Assembly (NCBI GenBank): GCA_947462335.1
Contig: OX381718.1
Coordinates: 39,958,976 to 40,022,975, forward strand
Length of the DNA: 64,000 nucleotides
From: Harmothoe impar
Lineage: Eukaryota; Annelida; Polychaeta; Phyllodocida; Polynoidae
Reading direction: 5' to 3'
Shown: piece by piece, positions 35,386 to 49,000 of the stretch
How positions within the stretch are numbered: the first letter of the stretch is position 1
How the letters are laid out: every line of letters starts with the position of its first letter
The notes under the pieces: model-generated
What the model saw: only the letters and a program-made list of their open reading frames with translations
Told to the model about the DNA's origin: nothing
The model's database searches: none
Made by a program: the position numbers and the translations under genes

Positions 35386-36431
35386 GCAGGATACAACTTG
35401 TTACGTTGGCTCATGCCCTCAGGGCCGTGACGCCCCCCCCCCCCTGCCCACCTACGCGCCTGCTGCTCGCACCCTGCGTTTGGCGCGTGCATGTTACATG
35501 CCCTCAGGGAATGGGACTGGTTTATGCCCTGGCGGAATCGCCATATCATTGATTCCCTCAGGGCATAGCATGGACTTATATATGGTGGCCTACTGGTCTA
35601 GGCCCTGAGGGCATCCTCAGTACCAACAATGCCCTGAGGGCATGGCAGAATTTGCACTGCCTCATATAAGACTAAGACTATGACTCTATGCTCTTAGGGC
35701 ATCCTCAGTTCCGTCACTGCCCTGAGGGCATGGCACTGTCTCATTTAGGTCTAAGACTGCAGCTCTATGCCCTGAGGGCATGCCACTGTCTCATGAATAG
35801 AACCTCGGGCATAGGGATGGTATAAAACTAAGACCACTGTTCTATGCCCTGAGGGAATCGCCCATATCATTGATTCCCTCGGGCATATCTTTGCTTATAG
35901 ATGGTAGAATACTGGTCTATGCCCTGAGGGAATCACCTACATCATCGATTCCCTCGGGGCATATAGGCTTGATTTAAAGTTATCCTAAAGACTATAGGAA
36001 ATGCCATGGACAAATTGTTGATTCCCTTGGGGCATGGAGGGGGGGTATTTAAACCCTTGAGGGAATCAAAGATATATTATGCCCCCGGGGCATTGATCAG
36101 TAGCGTTTATAGGACACGGCTATGCCCTGAGGGCATCAAAGCGATGTATGATGCCCCCGGGGCATTGACTAGAAGTCTACAGTTTAAGTATGTGGAAGGC
36201 TATGCCCTCAGGGCATCAAAAACATGTACGATGCCCCCGGAGCATTGACTAGAAGTCTACAGTTTAGGTATGTGGAAGGCTATGCCCTGAGGGCATCAAA
36301 GACGCTGGTATGCTCTGAGGGCATCAACGACGATGATAGCAGTGTAATACGCGCGAAATATACACGTCAGATCGGCGCGTTAGCGGGCATGGCCCTGAGG
36401 GCATGAGCTAACGTAACAAGTTGCGTCCTGC
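35386..36431. mobile_element. 1.05-kb inverted-repeat element filled with AP-2-like palindromes
   Basis: The first 44 bp (GCAGGATACAACTTGTTACG...) and last 44 bp are inverted copies matching at 40 positions. The interior contains about 24 copies of a 13-15-bp palindrome, TGCCCTGAGGGCA and variants (TTCCCTCGGGGCA, TGCCCCCGGGGCA), at roughly 25-70-bp spacing; a 52-80-bp higher-order repeat is visible from 36121 to 36300. No ORF is credible. The consensus equals the long AP-2 recognition form, which is my inference of meaning. No clear target duplication found. Confidence 0.8.
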
Positions 36432-36787
36432 AGGTAGCCAGCATCAATGCGCATATAATTCTATTCATCAATCTATTCTGGTAGAGGAACTGTCCATCAT
36501 AGAGTTTTCTTTAGGTCTGTTTTCGCAGAATGCGCCAAATGTCTAGTATTATGGAGATACTTTTAGTATGTATTGGAGGGAGTGTGCTTATCACCTTAAA
36601 TACGGCAGTGAAGAAATTGTATGAAATATCACACACAAAGGGCATTTATTTCTATCATGTTTTATTGGAACGTCTACGTGATCAAGTAATGGCTTGTACA
36701 ATGAGTGTTACATAATGTCATCACACATGACACAATGTCGGAAATGATTCTCCAAAGAAAATTGATTTGGTCTGACCGAAGAGATAT

Positions 36788-37043
36788 CCCCTAACCCTTT
36801 AGGGGCTGCGTACTGTTTAATACATTATGCCCTTTGTCGCCGCAATGCATTAATGCAGCCCTGGTGAGTACTCGCCAGGGCTGCATTGATGCATCATTCC
36901 GACCCGTTGGTAATGTATCAAACTGGTAGGGTTGTCATGATGCTTGAATGCAGCACTGGGAAGTTACTCGCTAGGGTTATATTCATGCATCATGATGATA
37001 AAGGGCATAGAACATTAAAACACTATGCAGCCCTTACATGGTT
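36788..37043. mobile_element. Family B MITE
   Basis: CTAACCCTTTAGGGGCTGCG to CAGCCCTTACATGGTTAA, containing two back-to-back GAGTACTCGCCAGGGCTGCA modules. Confidence 0.7.
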
Positions 37044-37972
37044 AAAAAAATATATGTGCAGTAAAAACCAAAATGCTCCAACACTGGGGTACAGACGTGG
37101 AAATGTAAAGCGTATTTTCGCGTTCACAAGTACCGCCCAATAGGTACATGGTCTGACGATTAACAACCCATCATTACATTAACATACTCGAGTCCCATCA
37201 ATGATTGTTGCTGAATTCTCTCTACATACACTTTCCTCCAAAACGATAATCAAATGATCATTATTATTATTAGATCAAGTAAACTGAGCACCAGATATAA
37301 GATTTGAGAACGGAAATATGCCATCTTTAGTTGAAATCCCTACTCAGTACCAGTGATAAAGATGTGTAGTATACCCTGTACCCAATTCCAATAGGTTTTC
37401 AAGGTCCATCTGTTTTTTTATCATTCAACCAAACCACCTATATCCAACCAAACATTGCCAAAGCTGGAATGAAATAATTAAATTCAAAACTATCAAAACC
37501 AGCATTATTGTATTTTATAAGTGTCACTTAAATTTCCGCAGTTTTTTTTTAATGTTGCAGGGGCAACTAATAGTATTTTTTGTGTACAAATTTCGTATTT
37601 GGGGAAGTTAAAATATATCCTTAGAATATGAGGAGACTGATATCTTTATATCTTGATCTCCCTCTTTCCTTTTTGATCCTTGTATAGGTTGTATAATCTG
37701 ACAGGAATATCTCTTGAAATACTGACCAAGACCAATTCCCAACTTGACGAAACTAGGGGAAAAGTGGCCTGTACAAGTTAGAATTCATTCTGTGGTGGAG
37801 GATGTAATTTGAGCAGTTCTTCAATTTGTGCGCTGATCACATATTGCCATGTCTGATTCTTTGTTTGATATATTGGCCCTACGATAACCGTCAATGTTTG
37901 TACGAACGCTGCCAGACACAAGAATACTTGGTGTAGTGCTGATACTTAACCTCTCTACTCATGAACACCCAG

Positions 37973-38216
37973 TACTTTAAGGGCGGCATAGTGCTTTAAT
38001 GTGCTATCATCTTTGTCTGTATGATGCATACAGCCCTGGCGAGTCTCGAGGGCTGTATGCATCATGCAGACCCTTGGGAATGTAGCAACACTGTGGGATC
38101 GCCATGATGCATTCATGCAGCTCTGGCGAGATCAGATACTCACCAGGGCTGCATTCATGCATTATGACACAAAATGGCATAATACATTAAAGCACTATGC
38201 GGCCCTTAAATGGTTT
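37973..38216. mobile_element. Family B MITE
   Basis: TTTAAGGGCGGCATAGTGC to GCACTATGCGGCCCTTAAATGG: a clean pair of inverted termini. From here to 40076 I find no gene, only AT-rich sequence and a decayed family A trace near 39545-39640. Confidence 0.75.
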
Positions 38217-40076
38217 AATAATTCAGATAAGTCAAATATTCTAATTGTTTTCATTGCACAGCTAAAATCACACAGTTCAAGTATTATTTCGATACGGGTC
38301 ACTTCAGTAAAAACACATCTAATTAATTTCAGCAAACACTTGACAAGTTAAAATCTATATTAGAGTGACAAACTTGAAGTTCTCAATAATGCATGCCTTC
38401 TATACGAGCAGATATAACAAAATATTCCCATCACTTGGAAAAAACATGTCAAGCTTTAAAACGATGGCACATACTACAGATAACATAGAGCATGAAGTGA
38501 CTAAAGTCTCAACAATTCAGATAGAAGGACAATTTTTGTGACGATGAGGATAAGAAAGGGTTTTTTCACAGCACATAGTACAATATTTTTCTTGTCTGAG
38601 CTTCTCTATAAGTGAATGATCCATACAATTTATGTACACAGGTGCCTCTACTAGATGTTGTTACATGTATCCGTTCTTGAGAGGGTGGACAAAAATATTG
38701 ACTTTGCTTTGTACAATGTGCATGGTATGTATGATGGTATCTTCCTACAGATGATATGTGGTTTGGATGGTCGTACATGTGTATATATACATTGTGTGCA
38801 AGTCTTAGGCCGGACCAGCGAATGAACTGTCTGCGAATTTTCGAGAGACAACAAATAACTTACGTAAAACCTACAACTTTGTTAATCTCACCGTAAAACC
38901 TCGGTTACAATTTACGGTAAAATGTTTTGATTTTCTTTAAAGCTTTAGATCTAATATTCTCATTCAGCTCATAGGAGAGGTTTTGATATATAGGAATGTA
39001 GTCAAAACGATTTTGAAATATTTTTGTTATGAGCCGTTGTTTTTTTCTCTCGAACTCACATTCAGTTTATAACCAAGACACGTGTCTAGTACTGAAACGA
39101 GTGATGCCAACCATAACGATTAATTCAGAGAAAAAGAAGTAGTGATTCGAATAATTTCACGATAATTTATTCTCTAGAATAGTTCGTCGTCATTGTCACA
39201 TGATATGTTCTTGACTGATATCTTCTCATATTGTCAAAATATCTCTTTTCAATGACTCTCTTGCATAAATATGTGTATATAAAAGTCAATATTTCAGAGA
39301 GGTATGAAACTATGTGTTTATAATGTCCATCAAACTGGGTACTCACGAGTATATATATATATAATCTGGCGATATAATCTAGATTGTATTTGACCATGTG
39401 ATATACGCTTTCTAAAGGATCGTTGGATAAATTTAAACAATATTATTTACTGAAATCATTGTTTACAGTTGGCATAACTGTTTCAACACTGAACAACCAA
39501 CACAACTACCTACAACACATCTAAATCTTTCATAATTTTGATTACCATAGAACATCGCTTATTTATAAGCCGCTGCTTACCGCGAGTCACGTGAAGTGTG
39601 GCTTATACACAAGGTTCTACAGTATTCCAAATCCTACAAAATCTTTCATTATTTTTGGAAAATGTGGAGTTACATGAAACAAAACAATCCTGCATGGGTA
39701 CAGATATTATGATACATAAATACTAAAATGACTTAGTGGAAAGCATAGAATTACGCTTGGTAAAACTTCCTCCTAGAAATAGTTAGGTGTTCTCTTCATA
39801 TAAAAACAAAGCATTCCTATGAACAAAGCTCGTTGAAATATTTAGAATATACATGAGAATATACTCTTTGAATCCAATTTACATTGACAATCCACTGCAG
39901 CGAAAGAGATTTAAGTATAAAATCTGTAACATTAGATATCTCACTTAACCCTTAAAATGTAAATTTCCTTTGACGTAAAAATATGCCATCATCTTGGCAG
40001 AGTTCCACATCATGGTTATTGAAGGTAATAATACATATAGACTAGATACTAAGTGTCACATGTCTTTATCTGCCTG

Positions 40077-40245
40077 TAACGCCATATCTTTACTTGTAAC
40101 GTCATATCATTTAAGTAACGTCTAATCGTTACTCGTAACGTCATATCGTCACTATTAACGTCATATCGTCACTCGTAACGTCATTTCGTAAATTGCAACG
40201 TCATATTGTTACTCGTAACTTCATATCGTTACTTGTAACGTTAAA
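40077..40245. repeat. Minisatellite of ~18-bp units (TAACGTCATATCGTTACTCG)
   Basis: Nine or so imperfect copies. Each unit carries AACGTCATA, a half CRE-like sequence. Intergenic. Confidence 0.8.
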
Positions 40246-40779
40246 TGTTACATCCTATTGTTACTAAGTTTTTGTACACTCGTTGCCATATTGAGCACCT
40301 ATGTGACTTTGCGGTGCAAGCCGTCTGGACGTAGTCTAAATGCTAAATGACACGACACTCACTACCACAACTTCTACTTAAAGCTCATTATCTCAGCAGC
40401 AGCAACACCTTTACATGAGGAACTTAAGCTGATGAATTAGCTATTAATAGCAATGGTAATAAAATAAAATTGCAGGACTGGGTAAGTTGGCTAACTCATC
40501 AGATTTAAAGCACAAAGCTAGAAACCACCCAGAATATGTACATATTGGGTATGTTAATATTTTCTTATAAATTTCTGATTGACTGCTGAAAATATTTAAA
40601 AATAAATGAACGTCGGCCTAATGGGGCATAAACACGTCATCGACATTTTAGTGCACGTTCATACGTACGTTTTCCCAGCCCATACATGATTTACTGTATG
40701 TTTTACCAATAGTCTTCTGTATCGCTAGATCTTTAAATAACCGATTAAGACTAATTAACTAATCAAGCGACATTTAAAC

Positions 40780-40945
40780 CCTTTAAAATCTGCATAGTGC
40801 TTAGTCATCATGATGCATGAGCTCAGCTTTGATGGATGCATGAGCTCAGTGCTAGCAAATTACTCGCCAGGGCTGCGCTCATGCATCAGGATGACAAATG
40901 ACTTATATCACTTTAAAGCAGTATGTAGTGCCTGAAGGGTAAGAA
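40780..40945. mobile_element. Family B MITE
   Basis: TAAACCCTTTAAAATCTGCATAGTGC at left; the right end GCCTGAAGGGTAA is partly decayed. 40946-42129 has no recognisable feature. Confidence 0.6.
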
Positions 40946-42129
40946 AGACGGAATATAAAGCATTCGTATTGGCAGATATACATAATTCTGACCTAAATAC
41001 GACAAAAAGAAACAATGTAAAAGAAGGGCTTTAGTGCACAAAGACCTCACAAAACATTATTAAAGTCGAATGGCATATACTTTTTGTTCCCTTATGCATT
41101 GGTCCTAATTTCAAGTATATATATTGTATATTGTACACTTTTTTTTCATCAAAATAAAAAAACATATGGACACTTTTGATCAGTCACAGTTCCCATTGAA
41201 GCTTTGCATAAAATCGTTACAGATTCTAAACGATGATAAATATTCATTTACAAGAATGTGCAGATATGAGAAAAACGTATAATATATAAGATGGCAAGAT
41301 CTGCTTTTTGCCAGTCTATAATATTAAAGATTAAAAACTGAGAAAAAATACTTAAGACAATCCTGCAAATCACTCAGTAAGCATACTAATCCTTCAAGTA
41401 TAGCAAATACACCGTCTTCCCTTTGATTCGTTTTTTTAAAAGCATAGGATAAAACCTTACAAATTGAAATATACTATTCAATATTCACATCAACTCCCCC
41501 CCCCCCGGATTTAATTCTCAAAATGCCAAATTATTAAAATGAATCAATTATAATTCTTCTACGATTTAGATTTTCTTTACAAGCAAAATATCCATAACAT
41601 TAAATCCCTATGCAAAATCTGAACTGACTCTGTACCAGTATCAGTTTTAAAGTTTTACCGGTATATTGATTAATCGCACACCCGACGGACTAGCGTCTGT
41701 CGCTCCATACTAGCTGCCTTCAAAATGATTTAAATTGACTTGCGTTATTTAACAAGCAGTCAAGTTGGTACAAACTACAGATAAAAATCCCTAAAACAAC
41801 TGACTAATTCTGAACTACAACATACCAACAACTAAAACTAATCAAGTGTGCTGAGCACAAAAAATACCAGTAATATATATTCAATACATGATCCTTTTCC
41901 TGTAGTGTCGTCGACAGCTATCGACTTAGTCACCTAATAACCCGTTAACATAGCGACTTGTCATATGAACCGGTTATGACATATCTCAATAATTCTGTAT
42001 ATATGTTATGACAACTATTCCAGATTGTCTTCCAAGTGATCTCTTTGAATAAAAATATATGTCAGTCTGTATTTGGTTCTTTGAGAAATTCCCATTTGCA
42101 TGATAATACATGGTGTTGATGCCAGTAGT

Positions 42130-42382
42130 TTAACGCTTTAAAAGGTGCCTGCTGCTTTAATGTATCATGCCCTTCGTCATCATGATGCCTGAATGCAGCC
42201 TTGGCAAGTGAATCGCCAGTGCTGCATTCAAGCATAATGCCGACCATACCGGGTTGCAACACATCCGAAGAGTCGTCATGATGCATGACTGCAGCCCTGG
42301 TGATTCACTCGTCTGGGCCGCATTCATGCATCATGGCAACCATGGGCAGAGCACATCAAAGCACAATATCGCCTTTTAAAGA
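42130..42382. mobile_element. Family B MITE
   Basis: TTTAACGCTTTAAAAGGTGCCTGC to GCCTTTTAAAGAGAAAC with two palindromic modules. Confidence 0.65.
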
Positions 42383-42757
42383 GAAACAATCATTACTTTC
42401 TTCTTCATCCTGGTGCAAAACTGTGGCACCCTGGGAATAAAGGTTTCTACAAGTGCAAGATCTGGACTGTGCAGAAGCAGCGATGAAAACCTAGAAAAAT
42501 AGGTGCTATGTCTTATAGCCTTACTCTCTATGTGCTAACAGTGCCATGGACTCAGAGCACCTCTCCTGGGCCTGGTCTAACAGGGTATCATGGGGGAGGA
42601 TACTTACATCAAGCTAATGGGTTACATGCCTTTACAAAAAGTACCATGGGGGGTCTTCTAGTGCCTATATGATTGTCCCTATCTGATGACCGTCCCACTT
42701 GGCAGCTACACTGTGGTGCTGGTCAGTTAGAACATACCGGTAGTTATCTATAAACTT

Positions 42758-42965
42758 TCTGGGCCGCATAGTGCTGTAATGTGTTATGCCAGTTGTTGTC
42801 AGCCCTGAGGAGTGTACATATCATGCCGACTCTTCGGGAGTGTATCAACCGGATCAGCATGCTGCTTGAATGCAGCCATAGCGATTTACCCACCAGGGCG
42901 GCATTCATGTATTATAACGACAATAGGGCTGAATGTATCACAGCACTATGGGGCCCTTAAAATAA
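42758..42965. mobile_element. Family B MITE in the 3' flank of the YxxI/V receptor gene
   Basis: GGGCCGCATAGTGCTGTAATG to CAGCACTATGGGGCCCTTAAA. It ends about 40 bp from the receptor stop codon, so likely within its 3' UTR. Confidence 0.65.
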
Positions 42966-43005
42966 TACATGTATATCAAGCTTTAGATCCACTGCTGGTG
43001 TGGTG

Positions 43006-46000
43006 TTATAGGTCTGTGGAAATTTGGTGTCGTCCGTGGTCCACGAGTCGGCCGAGGTGTTGCCGCTGGGTTGTCCCGATCTCCTGATACACATGTTCGT
43101 TTCGCTGCCAGAATGTTGAGTCCACATGGTGGTCGTTAATATGCACCATACCGTGCGGATGGTTCCCCATGTCACCCGCCGATATCTCGGTCGCCACGCC
43201 CGGAGACACCAAGCGGAGCCGGCTCATACTCTCGGTGCGGACACACTCATAGTTGGGGTCAAAGTCAGTGATGGAGCTGAGCTCTGTCATCTGGTTATGG
43301 ATCTCGATATCCTCGTAACCCGATTCCCCGAGCATGTTCTCGTCACTCGGGATGGTCTGGTACGCCGGGTCGATATCCGACGAGCAACTAGTCCGTGCTT
43401 GTGGAGTGCCAGTACTACTAACTCCGGCCGCTGCACCCACAATGGGAGGGGTCGGGTTGTTATTCCCGTTGGTCCGCACCTTCGGCCGCGCCCCGCTGCC
43501 GACGTAGGACGATGGTGGCATTTGCGGGAAGTCGAGATGTGTGGGGACGTGTCGCTGCTTGTTGACTTGTGCGTAGAGCTGGTCTAGCGTCTCTGTGCTG
43601 TCCTGGAGATCCAGGTTTCGGTTCACGTCCTCCGAGACGCAGACCGTGTTGCGGTGACGTCGCGCTTTATCTACGACAGCATACACGGGCTGGTCTCCTG
43701 ACTCTGGGTCGTGGTCCGGAGAGCCGGCCTGTGGGGGCGTTGGGCGGGCCGAGTAGGCGCTCGCTGGCCGGGGCCGACGGATTATTGAGTAGCCCGGATC
43801 TGGCAGCTCATCGTCATCTGTTCAACAAAGTTATGTGTGATAACTCATTTATTTCAATATCATAAACGTCATTAAGTTAGTAGCACTTAAAATGTTGATG
43901 TTTAATTCCTGGATAAAAACAGCTACCAGATAGTAGTTAAAGTTACTGATTGCTTACATGTACATGTAGTGTAGACATTTCTTGACTTTCTAGACAGAGT
44001 AATGCTATTGATAGAAATGTTACAATTAATGATCTTCTTGTCATCCTTTTCATAGATGGTAATTTACAAGTGGAATTTTGATTTTTTTTAAACAATGGTT
44101 ATTTAAACAAAGACCTACTTTTGGATCCTTCCTTGGGCAGGTGTTTTAGGAAGTCCATAGGTGGGGGTGTTGGGGCAGGGGTTTCCCTCACCGCGCCCCC
44201 ACTACTCACATCACCAACTTTAGCGTACACCGAACTGCGGGTCGAGTTCTCACCCGACCGAGAATCTATCTCGGCATAGAGGTCTGAGGCCAAGCTGTTA
44301 CGGTCTGAGGTCATCGTGTTCAAGTTTGTATTGGCAGGACTCTGGAGACAACAAGGGTACGTTTGGTACAGTCTACATCATTTACAGTTATGGGGAAAAC
44401 GGATAATTGAGGGTCGTGGGCCTAGGTCTAGATTAGTCTGGTAACCCATATTCCAGTCCCACCTTGTTTATGAGTTCAATTAATATATAAACCTTGGATA
44501 TCTGATAAGGACATAATCAATCTCAGCATTTTCCAAATGATTCACACCTGATGAGACATTTAAGTCGAAACCACTACCTGTACCACACACACTGCACTAA
44601 CCACAGTGTGTCGAAAGGCCCCCCCACATTCATTGGGGCTACATGACCCTCACAGAAATTCTCCGAAGTCCTGAACATCTGCTGGAAGATAGTTGCCATA
44701 TTAGGAAGTCCACCAACACTCTGCTAGGAGAGTGTACAGAGGAAGTGAGGTCATAGACTAAATCCCTGAGCCCTGATTGGCCAGAGCCCTTGGGTAACCA
44801 TGGTACACATAAGCATAGTGAGCCTTGTCAACAAGGCATTCAGTGGTTGTGTAAAGTAGGGATAAGAATTCTTTTCCCGTTTTTCCCATCATTTACAGTT
44901 ATAACTACAGTGGCCTAAATATGTCACTCTCTGGGAGACAAAAAGTAGGAAATCAGTTTTTTGATCAATTCCTTACAGAAAACCCAGCAAACAACGTGGA
45001 ATTTCTTGGAAAAGTGAAAGTCATGAACTGTGTTATGTATCAGATTTGTTCTACCAGTGTTAAATAAAAACGGAGATTCCACTCCTAGTTATCTCTAAAA
45101 GCAATGCTCTATACCCTCTATGACCTTCTGGGAGTGTATCAACCCTGTAGGGTCAGCATTTGGCCCACACTGTATGGAATCATTTCTGTATGCAATCATA
45201 AACCTCCATAGATACTTGGTTTCTACTGATATTGTTCATAATGGATTCTGAAGATTGTTTGTAATCATTCTATTAAAAGACTTACAGTTATCTGGTCGTA
45301 GTTGACCGACTCGTATGTGGCGTCATGAGGCAGGGGTTGCAGCTGCTGTCGCTCTATGGCCTGACGCTGACGGAGGTTGGCCAGGGACTCCCGCGCTGTC
45401 ACACTCGAGTAGGGCGGCTCCCGCTTACCTAGTGAGGGAGGACAGAACAAATATGTAACTACGGTACATGCAACGCTTTAATCATTTGATTCTTGAATTA
45501 AATTTGTGGTGTATATTTATTCATTCATCGATTGTCAAAATTTATCATATTCAAATATTGCATAAAGCCGACCCATCGGTAGTGTATCAAGCCCATTATG
45601 TTGGCATGATGCTAGAATGAGCAGCAATATGGATAAATAGAGGCTGTGCGAAGAATGTTAATTTGAACTTATACTACCCAAAAAGACACAAATTTGTAAT
45701 TGTTGTAATATATACGGAACAATATGTGCTATGATACAAACCTGTACTCGTCTCTCCGGTTCCACTGTCAGGGATTATTTCCATGACCGGTGGTGCTCCG
45801 TCCCCATTCGGCACTATGCCAGCCATTGGAGATGCTGCTGCCGCTAGCCCGCCCTCCTCGGCCAACGCTAACGCCACACTATTGCGAAGTGGCAGGCCTG
45901 GGCTGCCTTGTGGGGAGATAGATGCTAGTGTGTTTGGGGTGTTGAGGGAAGCTGCAGCATCTGGGTTCACAAAGTTTTTATCGGGGACGGGGGGCGGTGG

Positions 46001-49000
46001 TACTGAGGCATAGCTCTCGTTGAGGGTATCAGTGCTCGCCCCCGACTGAGTCTCTATCCCCGGTACCCTCAACACGGCGCCCTTCTTAGCAGTCCGCTTG
46101 CCTTGCTCGTCAATATGAGCATAATCCGCAAGGCCAATACCGTCCACTGTGGCATACGGGTTTGTATTCCGCAAACCCACAAAGTCTGTGGCGCTAACGG
46201 TTGTTTTGACGCCTGCGAGCGACATGTCGCTACTCCCGCCAACTTTCTCATACAAATTGAGGCCCCGAGTGGCGGTGGTTGACGTGTTACTGACCGAGGC
46301 GGCAGACAGCGAGGCGGCCATTGCTCGGTTCCGGTTGATGATGTCGTAATGTCCCTCGTCCTCATCTTCATCGTCTGTCTGCATGACGCCGTTCATCATT
46401 GATCCGGCAGGAATCTCCGGAAGAGCCCTCTGGTCATGACTCCTGGAAATTTGAATGTGTTATTTTTGAGTTTTCTGACAATGTTTAAGTGCTGCAATTC
46501 TTAAACACGGTACTAGTAGACACCAAATACCAATATATACCTTTTTTTCAGTGGCAACTACTGGTAGTCCCTATTATAGATTCACAGGCTCCCACAAAGG
46601 AAGTTTCATATAACAAACATTTTGAACACATTTCTAGTAGTAAAGAGTTTAACCAAAAATTAAAATATGTTGTTTACATTTGGCAAACTAACCTCCATGT
46701 TGTGTGCACTTTTTAGTTTTTTTCGCCGCACATTATATCGAATATGGTAATTGATATAAATATGTGAATTAGCCCAACAGAACGAGGTAATACTTACTTG
46801 GGTCTGCCATTTTCGGCAGCTTCTTTCCCCATTATAACCGACCCGTTACTATGGCGACTGTTTCTGGGGTCCACAGTGACGGCCACATCAGTCTCTTCTA
46901 CAGGTGAGCTGGTCTGCAGAACAAAACCAAATACATCTATATACAATGTACTTATGGGACATCATACATTACGTTATAAAATAATGTATTGGATTTTCTT
47001 TCACAGAAAAAGTGATTCAATGTTCAATCTATTTAGTCTACTGTAGTATTTGTTCTTCATGTGATTTACTTTAGATGTACGTACATTAACGTTGGTTAGT
47101 GGTAACTTAAGGTAACGTTAGTAAGGTTTGTGGTAACTTACTGTAACGTTGGTGTGTGGTAACTTATGGTAACATTGGTTTGGTTCGTAGTAACTTACCA
47201 TATGTTGGTGTGCTTTGTGATAACTTACCATATTGATGTTGGTGTGGTTCGTGGTAATTACCATATTAATGTTGGTGTGGTTTGTGGTAATTACCATATT
47301 AATGTTGGTGTGGTTCGTGGTAATTACCATATTAATGTTGGTGTGGTTCGTGGTAACTTACCATATTAACGTTGGTTTGGTTTGTGGTAACTTACCATAT
47401 TAACGTTGGTGTGGTTTGTGGTAACTTACCATATTAACGTTGGTTTGGTTTGTGGTAACCTACCATATTAACGTTGGTTTGGTTTGTGGTAACTTACCAT
47501 ATTAACGTTGGTTTGGTTTGTGGTAACTTACCATATTAACGTTGGTGTGGTTCGTGGTAACTTACCATATTAACGTTGGTTTGGTTTGTGGTAACTTACC
47601 ATATTAACGTTGGTGTGGTTTGTGGTAACTTACCATATTAAGGTTGGTTTGGTTCGTGGTAACTTACCATATTAACGTTGGTTTGGTTTGTGGTAACTTA
47701 CCATATTAACGTCGGTGTGGTTTGTGGTAACTTACCATATTAACCTTGGTGTAGTTTGTGGTAACTTACCATATTAACGTTGGTTTGGTTTGTGGTAACT
47801 TACCATATTAACGTTGGTGTGGTTCGTGGTAACTAACCATATTGATGTTGGTTTGGTTTGTGGTAACTTACCATATTAACGTTGGTGTGGTTTGTGGTAA
47901 CTTACCATATTAACGTTGGTTTGGTTTGTGGTAACTTACCATATTAACGTTGGTTTGGTTTGTGGTAACTTACCATATTAACGTTGGTGTGGTTTGTGGT
48001 AACTTACCATATTAACGTTGGTGTGGTTCGTGGTAACTTACCATATTAACGTTGGTTTGGTTTGTGATAACTTACCATATTAACGTTGGTTTGGTTTGTG
48101 GTAACTTACCATATTAACGTTGGTGTGGTTTGTGGTAACTTACCATATTAACGTTGGTTGTGGTTAAGTAAGTTGTAACTTACCATATTGATGTTGGTGT
48201 GGTTTGTCTTGTTGTCCACGACAGGCGTCATCTCCTGCAGCATGGGCTCACCAGTCTCCCTGAAACACACCAGGGGGCACCACTCTAGTACTCACACCAC
48301 CACAACACACATTTGGAAATACAAGATATCCCATGCTTAAGCACTGGAAGGCCGTATTCAATACCCCCATTGAATACAATGTGGCCGTATTCAATGGTAA
48401 GAAAAGGGTGTTTTCCCTCATTAAATGGCTTGAAACAAAAAAAATAAACACAAATGCCAACTACGTTAATACCACTTTGATGTATTTCACTTGTTGGGGC
48501 TGGGGTGCATCCCACTCAGCCTGCAGCTTCGTGGGATACTGCCCCAGCCCCCACGAGTGAAAGACAACAGAGACGGTATCAATGAGCATTGGCATTTGTC
48601 TATATATTGACCAAATATTGTATGGTCACGATAAAGTGCTGGGGTGCTCTTCAATATGGCGGGGCTCTCACCCCCGGCGTTCTTTCAAAACGAGGCACTT
48701 TATCGCGACAGAATCTACATGTAAGCTACAGAACTCAATTGACAATGTGACGTGGTCTTATAACATACAAGACGCGAGTTCTACATGAGACTTTACAGTA
48801 GTTCTATACCTTTATAATGGTAGTTATTTACTGCAGCTAGACTTCATAACACTCAGTTACTATAATACTGTACGGATTCTTGACTTTAAGTGAATCTACC
48901 CTAAGGCACAATGGCTTCCTTACTTGTTGGCGGGTCGTTTCTTGCGGCACACACACATGGCCATGACGGCGACCAGTGTGACGACGGTGGCCACCGCCGC

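Noticed and set aside
35386..36431. CRISPR-like array
   Set aside because: Repeats are short palindromes with irregular spacing, lie between transposon-type inverted termini, and the DNA is animal nuclear.
47100..48183. Open frame encoding a TNHTNINMV repeat protein
   Set aside because: It arises from a frame of the 34-bp minisatellite in an intron; phase drifts every unit and stops follow.
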